DNA of 11,014 nucleotides from Anaerolinea thermophila. GTDB lineage: Bacteria; Chloroflexota; Anaerolineae; Anaerolineales; DRKV01. A program made the position numbers and the translations under genes. This document shows positions 1 through 6,573 of this stretch, piece by piece; positions within the stretch are counted from its first letter, which is position 1, and each line of letters begins with the position of its first letter. A model generated the notes under the pieces. The model saw only the letters and a program-made list of their open reading frames with translations. It had not been told where the DNA came from and did no database searches. The stretch is taken from contig DYKW01000048.1 in NCBI GenBank assembly GCA_020722405.1, positions 1-11,014 of the forward strand. The letters run 5' to 3'.

Positions 1-1
1 A

Positions 2-17
2 TGAAAAATGATTTTCA
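2..17. promoter_or_regulatory. Palindrome copy 1, TGAAAA-N4-TTTTCA (candidate operator)
   Basis: A perfect 6-bp inverted repeat, TGAAAA and TTTTCA, with four central bases ATGA. A second palindrome with the same arms starts 26 bp downstream. Both lie upstream of the membrane protease gene and of a TATAAT hexamer at 89-94. The paired arrangement suggests binding sites for a dimeric regulator, but no regulator is identified. The site sits at the window edge, so it could instead belong to an upstream gene. Confidence 0.4.
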
Positions 18-27
18 CCACCAGACA

Positions 28-43
28 TGAAAATCTATTTTCA
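28..43. promoter_or_regulatory. Palindrome copy 2, TGAAAA-N4-TTTTCA (candidate operator)
   Basis: The sequence TGAAAATCTATTTTCA is a perfect 7-bp inverted repeat around a CT centre. It matches copy 1 at 13 of 16 positions, with all differences in the centre. A two-base loop would make a poor RNA hairpin, which favours a DNA-binding site over a terminator. The centre-to-centre distance to copy 1 is 26 bp. Confidence 0.4.
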
Positions 44-88
44 GATCAGATACTACGGATTTCTAATCGCCGCTCCTAAAATTACAGT

Positions 89-94
89 TATAAT
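89..94 (+). promoter_or_regulatory. Possible -10 element TATAAT upstream of the protease operon
   Basis: A perfect TATAAT in an AT-rich stretch, 150 bases before the first gene of the plus-strand operon. No good -35 hexamer lies 16-18 bp upstream, so activation through the palindromes at 2-43 is conceivable. A TTGACA at 99-104 is also present but lacks a convincing -10 at the right distance. Which of the two is used, if either, cannot be decided from sequence alone. Confidence 0.3.
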
Positions 95-243
95 TCTCTT
101 GACAGTTTACCGGACACTGGCGTTTTCTATTGCCCACTATTGGTTTTCGCAGGAGAAAGATTCAAAACGCTGCGTAATCCGTGGCTTAGGTCATTTACCA
201 ATTTTCGCCAGAGGCCAACAATTTACTTTTCCTGAGGATAAAA

Positions 244-1308
244 ATGGATGCTTTGACACTTATTTTAGCCGTAGCCAGCATGATTTTTTTGCACGAACTG
301 GGACATTTCCTGGCTTGCAAACTGCTGGGCATCGAAGTAGAAGAATTCGGTTTCGGATTTCCCCCCAAGATAAAGACGCTCTTCACCTGGCGAGGAACCG
401 AGTACAGCCTCAATTGGCTGCCCCTGGGGGGCTTTGTGCGCCCCAAAGGAGAAAGCGACCCATCGGTGCCGGGTGGCCTAGGTGCGGCCACCCCTTGGCG
501 GCGTTTCAGCGTGTATTTTGCCGGGCCGTTGATGAATCTGCTGACCGCCATGGTGTTGTACGCCGCTTCGTTCTCAAGCACCGGCTTGCCAGCAGTTGAC
601 CAGGTGATGATTCACGATATTGCCCCCGGCTCACCGGCCGAGCAGGCCGGCCTTCAGGTGAACGATTTGTTGCTCTCGATCGCCGGTGGGGAGGTGACCG
701 GTATGGAAAGCGTACATACGCTCGTAACACCACACAAGGGCGAGACGATTGATGTGACCGTTTTGCGTGACGGCCAGCAACACACTTATCAGGTGTTAGC
801 GCGTGCGAATCCACCTGAGGGCGAGGGTTCCCTGGGAATTGTGATGAGCAACCCCATCCGACCGGTCAGCATTGTGCAGGCGCTGCCCTATGGCGCCAGC
901 GCCGTCGCCGGGCAAACCTACTTGTTGGCTACTTTGCCGATTCAAGTCAGCCGTGGGTTGATTGCACCAGAGGACGCCCGTCTAGTGGGGTACAAAGGCA
1001 TGTATGACATGTACAAGGCCGTACAGGAGGTCGAATCGAGCCCGGAAGCCGCCAACAGTGGCCTGAACACGCTCTCTTTCTTCGCGATGATTAGCGCTTC
1101 GCTGGGCATTCTCAACCTGATTCCCATCCCGGCTGTAGATGGCGGGCGCATCCTATTCTTGCTGCCGGAGATTCTTTTCCGGCGTCGCATTCCACCGAAA
1201 ATGGAAATGGCCATTAATTCCGTGAGTTTTTTGTTGCTGATTGCCTTATTGGTGTACATCAACCTGCAAGACTTTATCAACCCTGCTACGTTTAATTTTG
1301 CGCCTTAG
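244..1308 (+). CDS. RIP/site-2-type intramembrane metalloprotease with PDZ domain (M50, RseP-like)
   Basis: A 354-residue membrane zinc protease of family M50, which cleaves transmembrane substrates such as anti-sigma factors within the bilayer. The first helix carries the catalytic HELGH at residues 17-21. The second metal-binding segment is NLIPIPAVDGG at 291-301, with Asp299 as the expected third ligand. FAGPLMN lies at 92-98 and one PDZ domain spans roughly 118-190 (core IAPGSPAEQAGLQVND). At least three hydrophobic segments are evident, near 1-16, 90-110 and 275-345. The start is secure: an in-frame stop lies at 187-189 and GAGGA at 234-238 is five bases before the ATG. RseP has two PDZ domains, while this protein has one, as in many Gram-positive and chloroflexotal homologues. 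No sigma or anti-sigma gene is in view, so the substrate is unknown. It is the first gene of the operon, 22 bases before the HEAT gene. Confidence 0.95.
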   Translation: MDALTLILAVASMIFLHELGHFLACKLLGIEVEEFGFGFPPKIKTLFTWRGTEYSLNWLPLGGFVRPKGESDPSVPGGLGAATPWRRFSVYFAGPLMNLLTAMVLYAASFSSTGLPAVDQVMIHDIAPGSPAEQAGLQVNDLLLSIAGGEVTGMESVHTLVTPHKGETIDVTVLRDGQQHTYQVLARANPPEGEGSLGIVMSNPIRPVSIVQALPYGASAVAGQTYLLATLPIQVSRGLIAPEDARLVGYKGMYDMYKAVQEVESSPEAANSGLNTLSFFAMISASLGILNLIPIPAVDGGRILFLLPEILFRRRIPPKMEMAINSVSFLLLIALLVYINLQDFINPATFNFAP

Positions 1309-1330
1309 ACGTGTTTAGATGGATAGTTTT

Positions 1331-2380
1331 ATGAATCCAAACGATTTAACGCTTGACGATTTTGAAAAAGAAATGCCGCCCGTGATTCCTATTTCGCAGG
1401 TAATTACGGCCTTACTGAACAATGGCGAAATTTTTCCTGCCACCTACTTACAGCGTTTTTCCGATTTGTTGCCGGAAGATGCTCGTAGCCTGGCGGAGGC
1501 CTGGCCGCACGTTTCCCTGGAACGTCGGCAAACGTTAATGGAAGACTTACAAGCCCTGGCGGCTGAGGATTATCTGCTCTCCTTTGAATCTGTCGGGCGT
1601 TTGGCATTGACGGATGCCGATCCACTGGTGCGCTTCGGTGGGATTCAAACGCTGGTTGCCAGTGAGTGCACTGCTCCCGATCTGGCCAACCGGTTTTTGG
1701 ATTTGCTGGAGACCGATGCAGATGAGGACGTGCGTACCGCGGCGGCCTCAGCGCTAGGGGCTTTTGTGTACGCCGGGGAAATTGGGAAATTGTCCCCCAG
1801 GTTGCTGGCAGAGGTCGAGAAACGTCTTTTGGATGCTTATCACTCCCAACCCAGCGCCAAAGTGCGCCGCTGTGTACTTGAATCGCTGGGCTTTTCTAGC
1901 CGGCCTGAAGTGCCGGGGTTGATTCGCAAGGCAGTGGAAAATGGAGAAGAAGACTGGCAGGCCGCTGCTTTATTCGCCATTGCGCGCTCAGCCGATGATG
2001 CCTGGGCTTCCTACGTTTTAGCGATGCTGAAAAGCCCGGTCACCCGATTGAGCCTGGAAGCCATCCGTGCCGCCGGCGAATTGGAACTCAAAGAAGCGCG
2101 TCCCATCCTCATCTCCCTGATAGACCATGACGACCTAGAAGTACGCCTGGCGTCTTTCTGGGCGCTCTCCCAAATTGGCGGGCGCGGGGTGCGAGAAGTC
2201 TTGCAAAGCCGTTTGGAAGCAGCGGATGAAGATGAAGTGGATTTTCTCGAAGAGGCCCTCGAGAACCTGGCCTTTACAGATGGTGAAAACGATTTTAGCC
2301 TGTTCGATGTCACTCCGGATGATCTTTTTCCTGAGGATGAACTGCTAGACGATGAATTGTCAGACGAGGACTTTGATTGA
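1331..2380 (+). CDS. HEAT-repeat protein with acidic C-terminal tail
   Basis: A soluble protein of 349 residues with no signal peptide or membrane segment. From about residue 80 to 300 it consists of paired amphipathic helices of the HEAT/PBS-lyase type. Examples are DADPLVRFGGIQTLVA, DEDVRTAAASALGAFV, SAKVRRCVLESLG and DLEVRLASFWALSQIGG. Such solenoids are usually protein-binding scaffolds, and no enzyme motif is visible. The last 40 or so residues are strongly acidic (for example DELLDDELSDEDFD) and probably disordered. The ATG at 1331 is preferred because GGATAG lies just upstream; an ATG at 1319 would add four residues but has no ribosome-binding site. It follows the protease gene closely, so co-transcription is likely, and a role as partner or adaptor of the membrane protease is inference only. 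Confidence 0.85.
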   Translation: MNPNDLTLDDFEKEMPPVIPISQVITALLNNGEIFPATYLQRFSDLLPEDARSLAEAWPHVSLERRQTLMEDLQALAAEDYLLSFESVGRLALTDADPLVRFGGIQTLVASECTAPDLANRFLDLLETDADEDVRTAAASALGAFVYAGEIGKLSPRLLAEVEKRLLDAYHSQPSAKVRRCVLESLGFSSRPEVPGLIRKAVENGEEDWQAAALFAIARSADDAWASYVLAMLKSPVTRLSLEAIRAAGELELKEARPILISLIDHDDLEVRLASFWALSQIGGRGVREVLQSRLEAADEDEVDFLEEALENLAFTDGENDFSLFDVTPDDLFPEDELLDDELSDEDFD

Positions 2381-2443
2381 GCGCCTTGCCTGTTTCGATG
2401 GCCGGTGATATGCCCTGACCCGTTGCGTGCCTGAACTTACCCT

Positions 2444-3649
2444 ATGTCTCGTTCCCCTTTCCTGATGCTGATGACGCTGCTCCTGGTGCTGGCCGCGCCA
2501 GCCCTGGGGATGGCTGCGCCTTTGGGGCAGCAGGATCCCCTGCAAGTCCAGAGTGAAGTTTCCTACACCTTTGGGAACCAGATGGACTTTTGGGGTACCC
2601 TGTCCCCTGAGGTGGCGGCGCACTCCCCAGAGTTAACCGTCTTCTGGCAACCCCAGGGAGAGACCACAATCTGGCAGGCACCAATGGCCCGAGAAGAATC
2701 CCGCTATCATGTGGCAATCGGATTGACACAGACGCCCTTGCATCCTTTTACGGAGGTGCGTTATTGGTTTCGGGCAACTTTTGCCGATGGCAGTGTAGCC
2801 GAGAGTACGCCGCAGACCTTTCGCTATGCCGATAATCGCTTTACCTGGCAGACGCTGGTGAGTGAACCGTTTCAGGTGCATTGGTACGAGGGGGACTTGG
2901 ACTTTGGGCAAGCCTTGTTGAATGAAGCCCAGGCCGCTTTGCAGCGCAGTGTTGGTTGGATGAGCCTACCGCCTGAAAGTACGGTGCATATTTATGCTTA
3001 TACTGATCCGGCAGATGTGCAAAGCGCCTTGCAATTGAGCGGCTACAACTGGGTAGCCGGACATACCGACCCGGCGCTGAACGTGATTTTGGTTTCCCTA
3101 CCGCCGGGGTTGGATCAGCAATATGAAATAGGGCGGCAGGTGCCACACGAGTTGATGCACATTTTGGTATATCACAAATTGGAACCACGGGCAGCACTCC
3201 TGCCCACCTGGCTGGATGAGGGTCTGGCCAGTAATGCCGAGCGCACGCCGAACCCCGATTATGCCTACTTGTTACAGCAAGCCTATGCCAACGATCAATT
3301 GTTGCCATTGAACAGTTTGTGCCACGGTTTTCCGCGTGATGCTGCCGGGGCGCTGCTGGCCTATGCTGAAGCCCAGTCTTTCACCGCTTTCCTACACGCT
3401 CAATATGGGCGTTCTGGCTTAGACGCCTTGCTGCAAACCTATGCCGATGGCGTCTCTTGTGAGCGTGCTCCGCAATTGGCGCTCGGACGGCCGCTTTCGC
3501 AGTTAGAACATGCTTGGGTGCAGGAGCGTTTGGCGCAGTCGCCGTGGGCCACGCTGCGTGAAGATTACCCCTATCTAACGGTATTGTTTGTCTTGCTGCT
3601 TGTTCCCCTGGGGTTAGGTTGGAAACTGGCGCGCCACTCCCGGCCATGA
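2444..3649 (+). CDS. Secreted, membrane-anchored MA-type zinc metallopeptidase
   Basis: A 401-residue protein with a classic signal peptide (about residues 1-25, hydrophobic core LMLMTLLLVLAAPALG). Residues about 35-130 form a beta-rich, Ig/fibronectin-like region. A gluzincin-type catalytic domain follows, with HELMH at 235-239 and WLDEG at 256-260, where Glu259 is the likely third zinc ligand. This HExxH plus WxxEG pattern fits the peptidase MA-like family. Cys293 and Cys339 could form a disulfide outside the membrane. A C-terminal helix at about 378-394, followed by KLARHSRP, would anchor the protein with a short cytoplasmic tail. No clear Shine-Dalgarno precedes the ATG, and 63 bp separate it from the HEAT gene. 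Its stop overlaps the next start (ATGA at 3646-3649). The substrate is unknown; processing of envelope proteins is inferred. Confidence 0.85.
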   Translation: MSRSPFLMLMTLLLVLAAPALGMAAPLGQQDPLQVQSEVSYTFGNQMDFWGTLSPEVAAHSPELTVFWQPQGETTIWQAPMAREESRYHVAIGLTQTPLHPFTEVRYWFRATFADGSVAESTPQTFRYADNRFTWQTLVSEPFQVHWYEGDLDFGQALLNEAQAALQRSVGWMSLPPESTVHIYAYTDPADVQSALQLSGYNWVAGHTDPALNVILVSLPPGLDQQYEIGRQVPHELMHILVYHKLEPRAALLPTWLDEGLASNAERTPNPDYAYLLQQAYANDQLLPLNSLCHGFPRDAAGALLAYAEAQSFTAFLHAQYGRSGLDALLQTYADGVSCERAPQLALGRPLSQLEHAWVQERLAQSPWATLREDYPYLTVLFVLLLVPLGLGWKLARHSRP

Positions 3650-4230
3650 TCCCTTTTATAATAACTCACCCTTCTGTTTTATTGTGGATTTCCCTGTTAG
3701 GAGCGCTCTTGACGTTGGTAATCAGCGAGTATCTGCGTCCCTATGTGATTGGCGAGCAGAACGATCCCTTGCAGCGCACCAGTTTGCGCCTGTTTCAGTT
3801 CAACGCCATCTTGTTGGGGATTTGTCTGGCCGGGGGATTGTTGGCTTTCAATGCGCTGCTAACCCACCGATTAAGTGCGCCGCCCCCCACCCCAACAGCA
3901 ACCCTGCAACCGGAAGACGCGCTGCAAACGCCCGCTTCACCCGCCGAGACCGCTGCACCGCAGGTAGTTGTCGTGGCCACCAGCACGCCAGGTGTTCCCT
4001 CCGCGACGCCGTTGCCTCAAGCACGCATTGTGAATACCAATGACCTGGGGGTAAACGTGCGCGCCCAGCCCAGTACTGCCGCCCAAATTATAGAAATAGC
4101 CGCCGAGGGAGCAGTGGTAGACCTTTTGGGCGATACCTCGCAGGATGAAATTTTTTCGTGGGTGCATATCCGCCTGGCCAATGGGCAGGAAGGCTGGGTG
4201 GTGAATCGTTTTTTGGAGACATTGCCATGA
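3646..4230 (+). CDS. Two-helix membrane protein with extracytoplasmic bacterial SH3 domain
   Basis: A 194-residue protein with two transmembrane helices at about 9-29 and 50-73. A Pro/Thr/Ala-rich linker spans about 74-125, and a C-terminal SH3-like domain spans about 126-194. The SH3 domain shows the family hallmarks LGVNVRAQPST near 134-144 and a closing GQEGWVVNRFL near 180-190. Bacterial SH3 domains commonly bind peptidoglycan or cell-surface peptides. With two helices and a proline-rich stalk, the domain should project on the same side as the N terminus, probably outside. The start at 3646 is chosen because its ATG overlaps the metallopeptidase stop in ATGA; an in-frame ATG at 3619 would give an overlap of 31 bases. 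No own ribosome-binding site is seen, which supports translational coupling. It ends in a second ATGA overlap with the sulfotransferase gene. Confidence 0.85.
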   Translation: MIPFIITHPSVLLWISLLGALLTLVISEYLRPYVIGEQNDPLQRTSLRLFQFNAILLGICLAGGLLAFNALLTHRLSAPPPTPTATLQPEDALQTPASPAETAAPQVVVVATSTPGVPSATPLPQARIVNTNDLGVNVRAQPSTAAQIIEIAAEGAVVDLLGDTSQDEIFSWVHIRLANGQEGWVVNRFLETLP

Positions 4231-5042
4231 GCCTAAACTCTCGTATCCGTAAAACGCTCAAGCCCCTCTGGCTGAGTGTCCACCCCAAGCCGAAAACACA
4301 GCGGATTGTTTTCATTTTGGGGTGCCAGCGTTCCGGCACGACAATGCTGGTGCGAATTTTTGAGCGGGATTGGAACGCGCAAACGTACCACGAGCAAAGT
4401 ATCCTTTCGCCTGATGCTGCTTCCTTGCGTTTGCTGCCTATAGCGCAGTTAGAGAGGATCTTTGCGCGTCAACGCGCCCCCTTGATTGTGCTCAAGCCGC
4501 TGGTCGAATCACAGCACGCAACGGCGTTGCTGAAGGCCTGGCCACAAGGGCGGGTGGTGTGGATGTTCCGTCACTATCGCAGCGTGGCTGCCTCGAACCT
4601 GAAGAAGTTTGGGGAACGCAACGGTATTGATGATTTGCGCCCTCTTGCTGCCGGAGAAGTGGAGAACTGGCGGGCAGATTCTGTGCCTGCGGAGGTGCGT
4701 GCAACCGTGCAGGCGCACTTTTCGGAAAACATGTCTCCCTGGGATGCAGCGGTGCTGTTCTGGTACGTGCGCAATGCGTTGTTTTTTGCGCAATCGTTAG
4801 ACAGAAACCCGCAGGCGCGTTTGTGTCGTTATGAGACCGTACTGGACGCGCCGCTCTCCCCTTTGCGAGACCTGTATGCCTGGCTGGGGCGGCCTTTCCC
4901 CGGCGAGCATCTGGCGCGGTTGGTACATGCCGGCGCGAAACGAGAAATTCCGGATTTCCCCTTGTCATCAGAAGTGGAGCGTTTAGCCGAGGGGTTGTGG
5001 CAACAGTTGTTGGCGGTGTATGCTGCTCAGGGGAAGGTATGA
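4227..5042 (+). CDS. PAPS-dependent sulfotransferase family protein
   Basis: A 271-residue cytoplasmic protein of the sulfotransferase fold, expected to move a sulfo group from PAPS to a hydroxyl or amine acceptor. The 5'-phosphosulfate loop is visible as LGCQRSGTTML at 31-41. The 3'-phosphate-binding segment is VVWMFRHYRSVAASNLKKF at 110-128, where Arg115 and Ser123 have the usual eight-residue spacing. RYETVLDAPLSPLRDLYAWLG near 201-221 resembles the conserved late RYE-D-L motif of bacterial members. The start at 4227 overlaps the SH3 gene stop (ATGA) and has GGAG at 4215-4218, eight bases upstream; a longer ORF from 4158 lies inside the SH3 gene and is not favoured. The acceptor cannot be read from the sequence. 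Its place in an envelope-type operon makes a surface glycan, lipid or tyrosyl acceptor possible, as inference. Confidence 0.85.
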   Translation: MSLNSRIRKTLKPLWLSVHPKPKTQRIVFILGCQRSGTTMLVRIFERDWNAQTYHEQSILSPDAASLRLLPIAQLERIFARQRAPLIVLKPLVESQHATALLKAWPQGRVVWMFRHYRSVAASNLKKFGERNGIDDLRPLAAGEVENWRADSVPAEVRATVQAHFSENMSPWDAAVLFWYVRNALFFAQSLDRNPQARLCRYETVLDAPLSPLRDLYAWLGRPFPGEHLARLVHAGAKREIPDFPLSSEVERLAEGLWQQLLAVYAAQGKV

Positions 5043-5347
5043 TGGCAGAAATAGACCAAACCACAAAAATCCTACGTTTGACGGCTACCGTGGAAGGCCG
5101 GGTGCAAGGGGTCGGTTTTCGCTATTTCGTACAGCAACATGCCCAGGCGCTGGGGCTGACAGGTTGGGTGCGCAATCGCTGGAATGGCAAGGTGGAAGTG
5201 CTGGCGGAGGGGCCGCGCCCTCAATTGGAAGCATTATTAGGAGCGTTGCGCCAGGGGCCACCTGCCGGCCGCGTGCTTGGCGTGCAATTCGAATGGCAAC
5301 CTGCCGGCGGGGAATTCGGCGGTTTTCACGTTCGTCAAACGGTTTGA
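5042..5347 (+). CDS. acyP: Acylphosphatase
   Basis: A 101-residue enzyme that hydrolyses carboxyl-phosphate bonds such as those in acetyl phosphate or 1,3-bisphosphoglycerate. The phosphate-binding loop GRVQGVGFRYFV is at 19-30, with catalytic Arg27; catalytic Asn45 lies in GWVRNRWNGKVEV. The size is typical: the family is about 90-100 residues, with a short N-terminal extension here. ATG ATG at 5039-5044 offers two starts. The second is chosen because AAGG ends four bases before it; the first would overlap the sulfotransferase stop as ATGA and adds one Met. Translational coupling follows either way. Its last 13 bases overlap the convergent rarD gene. Acylphosphatases are usually housekeeping enzymes, so its pairing with a sulfotransferase may be incidental. 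Confidence 0.93.
   Translation: MAEIDQTTKILRLTATVEGRVQGVGFRYFVQQHAQALGLTGWVRNRWNGKVEVLAEGPRPQLEALLGALRQGPPAGRVLGVQFEWQPAGGEFGGFHVRQTV
5335..5347. repeat. 13-bp palindrome TCAAACGGTTTGA carrying both convergent stop codons
   Basis: TCAAAC and GTTTGA are perfect inverted arms around one central G. The right arm ends the acylphosphatase gene with TGA and the left arm ends rarD with TGA on the other strand. The coding overlap of the two genes is exactly the palindrome, and both proteins end in Gln-Thr-Val as a result. With a one-base centre it is not a good RNA hairpin and no T-tract follows, so it is not called a terminator. Confidence 0.8.
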
Positions 5348-6216
5348 GCATTCTGGCGCAGATTCAACCAACTGTCCAGGGCGTAGATGAACAACGCCAA
5401 CCAAACCAGGCCAAAGCCAACCAGCCGTTCAAAGGGGAATGGCTCATGATACACAAAAACGCCGATAAGAAATTGTAGTGTGGGCGCCAGGTACTGCAAA
5501 AAGCCTACTACCGAAAGCGGAATGCTGCGCGCCGCGGCGCCAAACATAAGCAGCGGCACGGCGGTCACCGCCCCGGCCAGGGCCAACAGGGTGGTGGTCA
5601 TGAGATCTTGATGGCCGAAAAAGGCCTGTCCTTGCTGATCGAGGTAAATCAGGTATCCCAATGCGGGTAAGAAGAGCACCATCATTTCCAACGTCAACCC
5701 CAGACGAGCATTCAATGGGGATGTTTTCTTGACCAGTCCGTATAACCCAAAGGAACCCGCCAGTATCAGTGCAATCCACGGCAGCGCGCCGTAACCGAAG
5801 GTCAGATACAATACTCCGGCGAGTGCCAGCAGCACGGCGCTCCACTGTTGGCGGCGCAATTTTTCTTTTAGAAAGACGACTCCCAGCAACACGCTCAGCA
5901 AGGGGTTGATGAAGTATCCCAAACTAGATTCGACCACATAGCCATTGTTGATCGCCCAGATGTAGGTGAACCAGTTGACCGCCAGCAGACTACCGGCCAG
6001 GATGTACGTCCGCCAGATGAGCGGGTTGCGCAGCGCACCCCATAAGGCCGGCAGGTCTTGCCCTAGGGTGAGCATTCCTACCATAAACACCAGTGACCAC
6101 ACGATGCGGTGCCCCAGGATTTCCGATGCCGGTACCTGATGCACCTGCTTCCAGTACAGGGGAAAGATTCCCCAGATGAAATAAGCTCCTATTGCCAACC
6201 ACATACCTTTCTTCAT
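5335..6216 (-). CDS. rarD: RarD-type EamA (DMT) family permease
   Basis: A 293-residue inner-membrane protein with about ten hydrophobic helices, as in the drug/metabolite transporter superfamily. RarD signatures are clear: AIGAYFIWGIFPLYWK near residues 8-23, GHRIVWSLVF near 35-44, NWFTYIWAINNGYVVESSLG then YFINPLLSVLLG near 80-111, and FLQYLAPTLQFLIGVFVYHEPF in the C-terminal half. Members carry small molecules, but the substrate of RarD proteins is generally unproven. The start at 6216 is preferred over an upstream ATG at 6234 because AGGAG lies six bases before 6216 and nothing similar precedes 6234. The gene is convergent with acyP and overlaps it by 13 bp. A doubtful small ORF ends one base upstream of its start codon. 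Confidence 0.92.
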   Translation of the reverse strand: MKKGMWLAIGAYFIWGIFPLYWKQVHQVPASEILGHRIVWSLVFMVGMLTLGQDLPALWGALRNPLIWRTYILAGSLLAVNWFTYIWAINNGYVVESSLGYFINPLLSVLLGVVFLKEKLRRQQWSAVLLALAGVLYLTFGYGALPWIALILAGSFGLYGLVKKTSPLNARLGLTLEMMVLFLPALGYLIYLDQQGQAFFGHQDLMTTTLLALAGAVTAVPLLMFGAAARSIPLSVVGFLQYLAPTLQFLIGVFVYHEPFPFERLVGFGLVWLALFIYALDSWLNLRQNAQTV

Positions 6217-6217
6217 G

Positions 6218-6475
6218 CTACGCTCCTGTGTCATTGCAAACTACTGAACTGTAGCCCCCGATTGTAACGCCATTAGCGCTGATTGTGAGGAGGGCGTCAA
6301 TTCTCTGACATTGGGTGAGCAGGGGAGGTTCGCGACCGTCCTCTACGGCGCGCAGAACCAATGGGGTAGCCTCCCCACCGTACCGCCAGGCACTGCCTGG
6401 GCAGGCCGACCATCCCACTTGTACCATTTCATGGCAAAAGTAGCACAGGTAGGTGGGGGGCACATTTGCGCCCAA
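6218..6475 (-). CDS. Doubtful small Cys-containing ORF upstream of rarD
   Basis: An open frame of 85 codons from a TTG at 6475; a GTG at 6463 or ATG at 6427 are other possible starts. It ends with TAG one base before the rarD ATG, and the rarD Shine-Dalgarno lies in its last codons, which is the spacing of coupled genes. The N-terminal part reads YLCYFCHEMVQVGWSACP, giving Cys11, Cys14, His15 and Cys25. This looks vaguely like half of a zinc-binding knuckle, but no second CxxC follows. I do not recognise the product. The start has no good ribosome-binding site, and the middle contains a GC-rich inverted repeat. It may be a real small gene, a remnant of one, or simply non-coding leader. If it is not coding, 6217-6573 holds only the promoter island and inverted repeats listed separately. 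Confidence 0.25.
   Translation of the reverse strand: MGANVPPTYLCYFCHEMVQVGWSACPGSAWRYGGEATPLVLRAVEDGREPPLLTQCQRIDALLTISANGVTIGGYSSVVCNDTGA
6223..6227 (-). promoter_or_regulatory. Shine-Dalgarno AGGAG that fixes the rarD start
   Basis: Reading the minus strand, AGGAG is followed by six bases (CGTAGC) and then ATG at 6216. This is near-ideal spacing and argues against the ATG at 6234, which has no comparable site upstream. Confidence 0.75.
6386..6400. repeat. GC-rich inverted repeat CCAGGC-ACT-GCCTGG
   Basis: A perfect 6-bp stem with a three-base loop in the region upstream of rarD. It is followed by a partial echo, GCAGGC, at 6401-6406. No T-tract follows on either strand, so it is not an intrinsic terminator. 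It could be a leader hairpin for rarD or chance. Confidence 0.4.
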
Positions 6476-6482
6476 TCCGCGC

Positions 6483-6488
6483 TATAAT
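6483..6488 (+). promoter_or_regulatory. Possible -10 element TATAAT upstream of the dehydrogenase
   Basis: A perfect TATAAT in the only AT-rich island (TATAATTTTA, 6483-6492) of an otherwise GC-rich intergenic stretch, about 85 bases before the dehydrogenase ATG. No strong -35 lies at 16-18 bp. The complementary strand of the island contains TAAAAT, so the same island could serve divergent transcription toward rarD. Confidence 0.4.
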
Positions 6489-6512
6489 TTTAGGACGATG
6501 AATCACGGACGG

Positions 6513-6530
6513 CGGTTGACCACCCAACCG
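6513..6530. promoter_or_regulatory. Inverted repeat CGGTTG-N6-CAACCG in the dehydrogenase leader
   Basis: A perfect 6-bp inverted repeat around ACCACC, located between the TATAAT at 6483-6488 and the start codon at 6574. The 18-bp size and position just downstream of the presumed transcription start suit a repressor operator or a small leader hairpin. A partial echo of its centre, TTGACGACCAAA, occurs at 6546-6557. Confidence 0.4.
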
Positions 6531-6573
6531 TTCATCCCCGCCCACTTGACGACCAAATAAGCGAACGCCCATC

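Noticed and set aside
99..104. TTGACA as the -35 of the protease operon promoter
   Set aside because: No hexamer resembling TATAAT lies 16-18 bases downstream; the best candidates match at three of six positions.
27..599. Plus-strand open frame of 190 codons at the window start
   Set aside because: More than half overlaps the M50 protease in another frame, and its downstream part is the low-complexity Arg-rich product of that shift. No family features.
4158..4226. Extended start for the sulfotransferase
   Set aside because: The added 23 residues would lie wholly inside the SH3 gene, while ATG at 4227 has GGAG upstream and the ATGA overlap seen at the preceding junction.
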